A DNA stretch of 19,045 nt from JBASRP01 sp044866075 (GTDB taxonomy: Bacteria > Actinomycetota > AC-67): positions 1 through 19,045 of the forward strand of contig JBIOTQ010000069.1 of the NCBI GenBank assembly GCA_044866075.1, in the 5' to 3' direction. This document shows, in pieces, positions 14,445-19,045 of the stretch (position 1 is its first letter; every line of letters begins with the position of its first letter). Position numbers and translations under genes: made by a program. Under the pieces are notes generated by a model that saw only the letters and a list, made by a program, of their open reading frames with translations, did no database searches and was not told where the DNA came from.

Positions 14445-14728
14445 GCGTCGAGGTACGGGTGCCGACGATCCTCCGGAAGCACACCGGAGGAGCGAAGGCC
14501 GTCGAGGCGAAGGGGTCGACCTTGCGCGAGGTCGTCGACCAGCTCGACGCCGATCACCCCGGCCTGAAGGCGGCGATCCTGACCGACTCCGGCGAGATCC
14601 ACCGGTTCATCAACATCTACCTCAACGACGAGGACGTGCGCTTCTCGGGAGCGCTCGAGACGCCGGTCTCCGACGGAGACGTCGTCTCGATCTTGCCGGC
14701 GGTCGCCGGCGGTTCGGCGCGGAGATGA
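14441..14728 (+). CDS. cysO: Sulfur-carrier protein CysO (MoaD/ThiS family) with a C-terminal extension
   Basis: CysO carries sulfur as a C-terminal thiocarboxylate and gives it to CysM for cysteine synthesis. The 95-residue protein follows mycobacterial CysO closely: 'VPTILRKHTGGAKAVEAKG', 'IHRFINIYLNDEDVRFSGALETPVSDGDVVSILPAVAGG'. In M. tuberculosis the protein ends at this Gly-Gly; here four more residues, SARR (92-95), follow Gly90-Gly91 before TGA. Adenylation and thiocarboxylation need a free C-terminal Gly, so removal of the tail is expected. It overlaps mec, which encodes a JAMM protease, by four bases, and cysM follows 37 bases later. Confidence 0.94.
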   Translation: MSVEVRVPTILRKHTGGAKAVEAKGSTLREVVDQLDADHPGLKAAILTDSGEIHRFINIYLNDEDVRFSGALETPVSDGDVVSILPAVAGGSARR

Positions 14729-14765
14729 CCGCGCGCCTCGCTCCCCGTCCCCGCGGAGCGACACG

Positions 14766-15701
14766 ATGAGAGCGGACCACATCCTCGCCGCGATCGGGAA
14801 CACGCCGCTCGTCGGCCTCCCCGCGATGTCGCCGCGGCCCGAAGTCCGCCTGTGGGCCAAGCTGGAAGGTCACAACCCCACCGGCTCGATGAAGGACCGC
14901 ATCGCGCTGCACATGATCGAGGAGGCAGAACGGTCCGGACAGCTGACGGCGGACCGTGTCGTGCTCGAGCCGACCTCAGGCAACACTGGCATCGCGCTCG
15001 CGATGGTGTGCAAACGGAAGGGATACCGCCTGGTCTGCGTTATGCCGGCGAACGTGTCGAGCGAGCGCCGGCAGCTCCTCGAGATGTTCGGCGTCGAGAT
15101 GGACTTCTCCGAGGCGACCAAGGGGTCCAACGGCGCTATCGCGCTCGCGCAGGAGATGGTCGCCGCCGACTCCAAGTACTTCATGCCGTACCAGTACGGG
15201 AACGAGGCGAACCCCGACGCGCACTACCGCGGCACCGCGGAGGAGATCATCCGCGACCTGCCCGAGGTCGACGCGTTCGTGGCCGGGCTCGGCACCGGCG
15301 GGACGCTGATGGGCTGCGGCCGCCGGATCAAGGAGCACAACCCGAGCGCGAAGATCGTCGCGGCGGAGCCCGAGTACGGCGAGCTCGTGTACGGCCTGCG
15401 CAACCTCGACGAAGGCTTCATCCCGCCGATCGTCGACATCAAGGTTCTCGACCGGAAGATCAAGGTCGGCACGCGACAGGCGCTCGCCACGACGCGTGAG
15501 CTGGTCGAGAAGGAGGGGATCTTCGCCGGGATCTCGTCCGGCGCGGCGCTGGCGGTCGCGCAGCGGTTCGCGAAGGACGCCGACGCGCGCAACGTCGTCG
15601 TCCTGCTCCCCGACGGCGGGTGGAAGTACCTCTCGACCGGCGCTTACGCGGGCGACTTCGAGGAGGCCGTCGCGCGCCTCGAGGGGATCTTGTGGGCGTG
15701 A
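14766..15701 (+). CDS. cysM: O-phosphoserine sulfhydrylase CysM (CysO-dependent cysteine synthase)
   Basis: This 311-residue PLP enzyme condenses O-phosphoserine with CysO-thiocarboxylate. It is a fold-type II enzyme: 'IGNTPLVGL' near the N-terminus, the PLP lysine Lys43 in 'NPTGSMKDR', the substrate loop 'LEPTSGNTGIALAM', the phosphate-binding 'GLGTGGTLMG', and 'GISSGAAL'. The segment 'YGLRNLDEGFIPP' keeps the Arg that in mycobacterial CysM (Arg220) contacts the phosphate of O-phosphoserine, and the C-terminus 'GWKYLSTGAYAGDFEEAVARLEGILWA' is the lid-like tail of that subgroup, absent from ordinary CysK. GGAG lies about seven bases before the ATG. It is the last gene of the mec-cysO-cysM group; a palindrome begins directly after its stop. 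Confidence 0.95.
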   Translation: MRADHILAAIGNTPLVGLPAMSPRPEVRLWAKLEGHNPTGSMKDRIALHMIEEAERSGQLTADRVVLEPTSGNTGIALAMVCKRKGYRLVCVMPANVSSERRQLLEMFGVEMDFSEATKGSNGAIALAQEMVAADSKYFMPYQYGNEANPDAHYRGTAEEIIRDLPEVDAFVAGLGTGGTLMGCGRRIKEHNPSAKIVAAEPEYGELVYGLRNLDEGFIPPIVDIKVLDRKIKVGTRQALATTRELVEKEGIFAGISSGAALAVAQRFAKDADARNVVVLLPDGGWKYLSTGAYAGDFEEAVARLEGILWA

Positions 15702-15717
15702 TGTGACGTACGTCACA
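15702..15717. promoter_or_regulatory. Perfect CRP/FNR-type operator palindrome (TGTGA-N6-TCACA)
   Basis: TGTGACGTACGTCACA is a perfect 16-bp palindrome and an exact match to the TGTGA-N6-TCACA consensus recognised by cAMP receptor proteins, including the mycobacterial CRP (Rv3676). It starts immediately after the cysM stop and is centred about 52 bases before the likely transcription start of the murI operon. It has no loop and no T tract, so it is not a terminator. Binding is inferred. Confidence 0.6.
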
Positions 15718-15749
15718 CCAGCCGCCTCAAGGCACCTCGCGGGCTCCGG

Positions 15750-15755
15750 TACACT
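15750..15755 (+). promoter_or_regulatory. Candidate -10 element for the murI-rph-rdgB operon
   Basis: TACACT, with GG before it, lies ten bases before the murI ATG. Transcription would begin near 15762, giving an almost leaderless mRNA; no Shine-Dalgarno sequence is present. The -35 region (about 15727-15732, TCAAGG) is poor, as expected for an activator-dependent promoter. Confidence 0.45.
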
Positions 15756-15765
15756 GCTCTAACCG

Positions 15766-16584
15766 ATGGATCCTCGTCCGATTGGCGTGTTCGACTCCGG
15801 CGTCGGAGGGCTGACGGTCGTCCGCAAGATGATCGATCAGCTGCCCTCCGAGTCGATCCTGTACTTCGGCGACACCGCGCGCGGGCCGTACGGGCCTCTG
15901 ACGCGTGAGGAGGTTCGCGCGTACACGGGCGAGATCGCGGACTATCTCGTGAGCGAGCGCGTGAAGATGATCGTCGTCGCGTGCAATTCGACGTCGTCGG
16001 CCGGCGTCGACCACATCCGTGAGGCGCATCCCGACGTGCCGCTGGTCGAGGTGTGGTGGCCGACCGCGCGCGCGGCCGTGAAGGCGACACGTAACCGCAA
16101 GATCGGGGTCATCGGCACGGAGCTGACCATCTCGTCGCGGATGTACGAGTGGGCGATCCGCTCGACGCGCCAGAACGTCCAGATCTACTCGCAGGCCTGT
16201 CCGCTCTTCGTCGAGTACGTCGAACGCGGCGAGACGACAGGGGACCGGATCATGGCCCTGGCCGATGAGTACCTCGCTCCTCTGAAGGAGCGCGAGATCG
16301 ACACGCTGATCCTCGGTTGCACCCACTACCCGCTGTTGGTCGCGGTCGTGCAGCACGTGATGGGCCCCGACGTCGTCCTGATCGAGAGCGACCGCGAGGT
16401 CGCCGTCGACGTCTTCTCCGAGCTCACGCGCGCCGACGCGTTCCGTCCACGCGACAGCGCCCCGGAACACCGGTTCGTCTCGAGCGGCGACCCCGACGCG
16501 TTCCGCGCGCTCGGCGCGCGTTTCCTCGGGCCCGAGATCGCGGCCGTCGAAGAGCGTTCGTTCGCCGCGAGGAAGGGCGCGTAG
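15766..16584 (+). CDS. murI: Glutamate racemase
   Basis: MurI makes D-glutamate for peptidoglycan. The 272-residue protein has the family start 'IGVFDSGVGGLTVVRKM' (Asp10, Ser11), the substrate loop 'YFGDTARGPYGPLTREEV', and the two catalytic cysteines: Cys73 in 'VVACNSTS' and Cys185 in 'ILGCTHYPLL'. Both are intact, so the enzyme should be active. Length is normal. The stop overlaps the next start by one base (TAGTG). In M. tuberculosis murI (Rv1338) has the same downstream neighbours. It is the first gene of the four-gene operon behind the CRP-type palindrome. Confidence 0.96.
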   Translation: MDPRPIGVFDSGVGGLTVVRKMIDQLPSESILYFGDTARGPYGPLTREEVRAYTGEIADYLVSERVKMIVVACNSTSSAGVDHIREAHPDVPLVEVWWPTARAAVKATRNRKIGVIGTELTISSRMYEWAIRSTRQNVQIYSQACPLFVEYVERGETTGDRIMALADEYLAPLKEREIDTLILGCTHYPLLVAVVQHVMGPDVVLIESDREVAVDVFSELTRADAFRPRDSAPEHRFVSSGDPDAFRALGARFLGPEIAAVEERSFAARKGA

Positions 16585-17345
16585 TGGAGCTCACCGTCCT
16601 CGGAGCTTGTGGGACCTATCCATCGGCCGGCGGCGCTTGCTCCGGCTACCTGCTGACCCATAACGGTTTCAACCTGTGGATGGACGCCGGGCACGGCACG
16701 CTATCGGAGCTGCAGAAGCACATCCCCGTGACCGAGGTCGACGCGGTCTTCTTGTCGCACGCGCACCCGGACCATTTCGTCGACGTGTACCCTTTCTTCT
16801 ATGCGCTCTTCAACCATCCGAACCGTCGGAACCCAACTGTTCCGATCTACGGCCCGAAGATGGTGCAGGAGCGGATGTGCCGTCTGCTGACGCGGCGCGA
16901 CGGCAAAGACGACTTCGATTCGATCCTTCCTTGGCAGACGTTCGAGCCGGGCGACGCGACGGAGGTCGGGCCCTACAAGCTGACCGCCTTCGAGTCCGCG
17001 CATTCCTGCACCAACGTGTGCTTGCGCGTCGAGGTCGACGGCGCGGTGCTCACGTATACCGGCGACACCGGCCCGCACCCGATGCTCGAGAAGGCCGCGG
17101 CCGGCGCCGACCTGTTCCTCTGCGAGGCGTCGTGGCTCGAGGAAGAGACGTCGATCCCCGAACCCATCCACCTTCGTTCGCGCCAAGCCGCGGAGATCGC
17201 GACGCGCGCCGCGGTCAAGCAGCTCGTGCTCACCCACGTGTGGCCGCACAACGACATGCGCAAGGTCTACGAGCAGGCCGCCGCGGCGTACAAGGGCCCG
17301 ATCGAGATCGCCGACTCCGGTAAGTCGTGGCTGATCGCTCCCTAG
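16584..17345 (+). CDS. Metallo-beta-lactamase-fold hydrolase, Rv1339-like (probable cAMP phosphodiesterase)
   Basis: This 253-residue protein belongs to the RNase Z-like branch of the metallo-beta-lactamase superfamily. Metal ligands are in place: H-A-H-P-D-H (His59, His61, Asp63, His64), His140 (ESAHSCTN), Asp161 (YTGDTG) and His218 (LTHVWP). By position between murI and rph and by general sequence it is the counterpart of M. tuberculosis Rv1339, which has been reported to hydrolyse cAMP as an atypical class II phosphodiesterase. No long C-terminal arm or exosite of true tRNA 3' processing RNase Z is evident, so cyclic nucleotide cleavage is the favoured role, but RNA substrates are not excluded. 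GTG 16584 is used because it overlaps the murI stop by one base and gives the normal MBL start 'ELTVLGACGTYP'. Confidence 0.85.
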   Translation: MELTVLGACGTYPSAGGACSGYLLTHNGFNLWMDAGHGTLSELQKHIPVTEVDAVFLSHAHPDHFVDVYPFFYALFNHPNRRNPTVPIYGPKMVQERMCRLLTRRDGKDDFDSILPWQTFEPGDATEVGPYKLTAFESAHSCTNVCLRVEVDGAVLTYTGDTGPHPMLEKAAAGADLFLCEASWLEEETSIPEPIHLRSRQAAEIATRAAVKQLVLTHVWPHNDMRKVYEQAAAAYKGPIEIADSGKSWLIAP

Positions 17346-17347
17346 CG

Positions 17348-18067
17348 ATGCGCAAAGACGGGCGCGCGCCTGACGAGCTTCGTCCAGTCCGGATCTCTCG
17401 CGGATACCAGTCGTTCGCCGAAGGGTCGTGCGTTATCGAGCTGGGCGGCACGCGCGTGCTGTGCGCCGCCACGTTCGAGGAGAAGGTGCCGCCGTTCCTC
17501 CGCGGAAGCGGCCGCGGCTGGGTGACGGCCGAGTATTCGATGCTGCCGCGCTCGACGCTGGTGCGTACGCCGCGCGAGGTGCAGCAGGGCCGTCCGTCCG
17601 GCCGCACGCAAGAGATCCAGCGCCTGATCGGCCGCTCGCTGCGCGCCGTGACGAAGCTTGGCGAGATGGGCGAGGCCACGGTCACGGTGGACTGCGACGT
17701 TCTCGTCGCCGACGGCGGGACGCGCACCGCCGCGATCACCGGCGCGTACATCGCGCTGCACGACGCGTTCCGCTCGCGGGTCGACGCCGGGCGCCTCGAG
17801 GCTGTGCCGCTGGCGGACCAGGTCGCCGCGGTAAGTGTCGGAATCATCGACGGCGAGGGCTGGCTCGACCTCTGCTACGAAGAGGACGTTGCCGCGGCAG
17901 TCGACATGAACGTCGTCATGACCGGGAGCGGACGCTTCGTCGAGGTGCAGGGAACGGCCGAGGGCGAGCCGTTCGATAAGAGGGATCTGACGCGTCTGCT
18001 CGACCTCGCCGGCGGCGGAATCCGTTCGCTCGTCGCCGCGCAACGCGAGGTTCTCGCGTCGTCGTGA
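17348..18067 (+). CDS. rph: Ribonuclease PH
   Basis: RNase PH is a phosphorolytic 3'-5' exonuclease that trims tRNA precursors. The 239-residue product from ATG 17348 starts with the family signature 'MRKDGRAPDELRPV', so an upstream in-frame start at 17327 inside the preceding gene is rejected. The phosphate-binding arginines are present as Arg86 ('GRPSGR') and Arg126 ('GGTRTAAITG'). 'EYSMLPRST' and the C-terminal 'DMNVVMTGSGRFVEVQGTAEGEPF' are also standard. It begins two bases after the previous stop and overlaps rdgB by four bases. It normally acts as a hexamer in the cytoplasm. Confidence 0.96.
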   Translation: MRKDGRAPDELRPVRISRGYQSFAEGSCVIELGGTRVLCAATFEEKVPPFLRGSGRGWVTAEYSMLPRSTLVRTPREVQQGRPSGRTQEIQRLIGRSLRAVTKLGEMGEATVTVDCDVLVADGGTRTAAITGAYIALHDAFRSRVDAGRLEAVPLADQVAAVSVGIIDGEGWLDLCYEEDVAAAVDMNVVMTGSGRFVEVQGTAEGEPFDKRDLTRLLDLAGGGIRSLVAAQREVLASS

Positions 18068-18678
18068 GCCCCGGCTCGCCCGTCATCGCGCTCGCGTCGC
18101 GTAACCCCGGCAAGCTCCGCGAGATCGTCTCGATCCTTGCGGGCGTCGATGTGCGGGTCGCATCGGCCGACGAATTCCCGGGATGGGTGGCCCCGCCGGA
18201 GGACGCCCCCGATTACGCCGGCAACGCGCTGCTGAAAGCGCGGTCCCTGGCGTCGTTCGCCGGCGTGCCGGCTCTCGCCGACGACTCGGGGATCGAGGTA
18301 GACGCGCTCGGCGGGGAGCCGGGCCCGCGGTCCGCGCGTTTCGCCGGGAAGAGCGCGACGGACCTCGAGAATCTCGAGAAGCTGATCTCCCTGATCGAGC
18401 CGGTGCCGGCGCGGCAGCGGACGGCGCGGTATCGGTGCGTCGCGGTTCTCGCGACTCCCGAGGGATCGTCGGAGTCAGTGGAGGGAACCGTGGAAGGAAC
18501 CCTCATCACCGAACCGCGGGGCACGGGAGGCTTTGGCTACGACCCGATCTTCGTGCCGCTGGGTTACGCGGTTACGATGGCGGAGCTGCCGCCCGAAGAG
18601 AAGGACGCGATCAGCCACCGAGGCAAAGCATTCCGCGGGCTGGTGCCCGCGATCGAGCGGCTAGCTGGGACGCGGTGA
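18064..18678 (+). CDS. rdgB: XTP/dITP diphosphatase (Ham1/RdgB, house-cleaning NTP pyrophosphatase)
   Basis: The enzyme removes deaminated purine nucleotides (dITP, XTP) from the pool. The 204-residue product has 'LASRNPGKLREI' (11-21), the catalytic 'LADDSGIEVDAL' (71-82), 'GPRSARFAG', 'GTGGFGYDPIFVP' (153-165) and 'SHRGKAFR' (184-191), all typical and intact. GTG 18064 overlaps the rph stop (GTGA). The rph-rdgB pairing is conserved in many bacteria. It is the last gene of the murI operon; only a weak hairpin without a T tract (about 18675-18690) follows. Confidence 0.96.
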   Translation: MSPGSPVIALASRNPGKLREIVSILAGVDVRVASADEFPGWVAPPEDAPDYAGNALLKARSLASFAGVPALADDSGIEVDALGGEPGPRSARFAGKSATDLENLEKLISLIEPVPARQRTARYRCVAVLATPEGSSESVEGTVEGTLITEPRGTGGFGYDPIFVPLGYAVTMAELPPEEKDAISHRGKAFRGLVPAIERLAGTR

Positions 18679-18687
18679 GTGCGGTCC

Positions 18688-18909
18688 TCACTCGACGATA
18701 TCTCCGGCCTCGTACCAGAGATTGCCAATCTTCTCGCAGTGCACCCTCATGGGATGTGTAGGAACCGTATCGACGATAACGTCGACGCGTGTTGGGCCTA
18801 GCTCTTCGGTTCGCATCACGCGAGCTTGCGTGGTCACCGGAAATGAAGCGACGGCCGCCTCCTCGGGTGGCTGCGAATCCTGCATATCTTCCACGCCAGT
18901 TTCATACAT
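18688..18909 (-). CDS. Small hypothetical protein downstream of tRNA-Leu
   Basis: This 73-residue ORF begins seven bases beyond the 3' end of tRNA-Leu and would be co-transcribed with it. It starts 'MYETGVEDMQDSQPPEEAA', which is acidic, and continues with beta-strand-like segments ('TTQARVMRTEEL', 'TRVDVIVDTVPTH', 'MRVHCEKIGNLWYEAG'). There is one Cys and no signal or membrane segment. The stretch has visibly lower GC than its surroundings. I do not recognise the family; it could be a real short gene or a chance frame. A longer version reaching into the tRNA is rejected. Confidence 0.4.
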   Translation of the reverse strand: MYETGVEDMQDSQPPEEAAVASFPVTTQARVMRTEELGPTRVDVIVDTVPTHPMRVHCEKIGNLWYEAGDIVE

Positions 18910-18915
18910 GCTGTG

Positions 18916-18996
18916 TGCGAGAGGAGGGACTCGAACCCCCACGGGTTGCCCCACGGGCTCCTAAGGCCCGCGCGTCTGCCATTCCGCCACTCTCGC
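18916..18996 (-). tRNA. tRNA-Leu (anticodon UAG)
   Basis: On the minus strand the gene starts GCGAGAG and ends CTCTCGC plus discriminator A, a perfect 7-bp acceptor stem. The anticodon arm is CGGGC-CTTAGGA-GCCCG, giving anticodon TAG, which reads CUN leucine codons. A long variable arm (TGGGGCAACCCG region) marks it as a class II tRNA, and the T arm is GGGGG-TTCGAGT-CCCTC with one G-U pair. CCA is not encoded. Confidence 0.96.
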
Positions 18997-19006
18997 GCCG
19001 CCGACC

Positions 19007-19012
19007 AGGGTA
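19007..19012 (-). promoter_or_regulatory. Candidate -10 element of tRNA-Leu
   Basis: TACCCT on the minus strand lies ten bases before the mature 5' end of the tRNA. No good -35 is visible. It overlaps a plus-strand TAGCGT (19011-19016), so the region may hold divergent promoters. Confidence 0.35.
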
Positions 19013-19026
19013 GCGTGAAGGTGTCG

Positions 19027-19045
19027 ATGCCCGAGCATTTCGGCG
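19027..19045 (+). CDS. Start of an unidentified plus-strand gene (truncated by the window edge)
   Basis: ATG 19027 opens a frame reading MPEHFG to the edge of the window. GAAGG (19017-19021) lies five bases upstream and a -10-like TAGCGT at 19011-19016. Six residues cannot be assigned to a family. Confidence 0.35.

Noticed and set aside
15702..15717. The palindrome after cysM as a transcription terminator
   Set aside because: The arms meet without a loop and no T-rich tract follows on the plus strand; an operator fits better.
17327..17347. An earlier in-frame start for rph
   Set aside because: It lies inside the MBL gene; ATG 17348 gives the standard RNase PH N-terminus.
18688..18954. A longer version of the small minus-strand ORF beginning inside tRNA-Leu
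   Set aside because: The first 15 residues are the translated tRNA; the internal ATG at 18909 outside the tRNA is preferred.
1..19045. CRISPR arrays, insertion sequences, prophage or rRNA genes
   Set aside because: No spaced direct repeats, transposase or phage motifs, or rRNA sequence were seen on either strand.

Overview
The window is GC-rich, with strong G/C preference at third codon positions, many GTG starts and one TTG start. Gene order places it in the Actinomycetota. ftsE-ftsX-(M23 peptidase)-smpB-ssrA is an actinobacterial arrangement. The block mec-cysO-cysM-murI-(metallo-beta-lactamase)-rph-rdgB follows the Mycobacterium tuberculosis Rv1334-Rv1341 locus, without the rhomboid gene (Rv1337). 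The two-subunit transketolase, an unusual tmRNA tag and the absence of typical Streptomyces or Mycobacterium genes suggest a deep-branching, probably uncultured lineage; this is inference from content only.

Layout: (1) 1-442, the end of an upstream gene and an ABM-like small protein, closed by a terminator. (2) 558-2329, transketolase split into two overlapping genes, closed by a terminator. (3) 2439-5378, the divisome ABC complex ftsE-ftsX and, from its own promoter, a secreted coiled-coil M23 peptidase that FtsEX probably controls. (4) 5434-6896, trans-translation: smpB, a YdeI-like gene overlapping it, and the tmRNA with a predicted tag of only eight residues. (5) 7018-11986, accessory secreted enzymes: an unknown helical protein, an exported glycerophosphodiesterase and two divergently transcribed exported CocE/X-Pro-peptidase-like hydrolases. 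(6) 12014-13918, a DUF1697 gene interrupted by one in-frame UGA, then DUF2277 overlapping selD. (7) 14019-15701, a CysM-type cysteine pathway (JAMM protease, sulfur carrier, O-phosphoserine sulfhydrylase); the carrier carries four residues beyond its Gly-Gly. (8) 15702-18678, a tightly packed operon murI-cAMP phosphodiesterase-like MBL protein-rph-rdgB, preceded by a perfect TGTGA-N6-TCACA palindrome. (9) 18688-19045, a small unknown ORF and tRNA-Leu(UAG) on the minus strand, and the first codons of a plus-strand gene at the edge.

The best leads are the CRP-type operator in front of an operon encoding a likely cAMP phosphodiesterase, the CysO tail that would need trimming before thiocarboxylation (a JAMM protease is encoded just upstream), the very short tmRNA tag, and the in-frame UGA near selD with a hairpin directly after it. 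For the last, a simple nonsense mutation remains the likelier explanation. No CRISPR array, insertion sequence, rRNA or prophage was seen.
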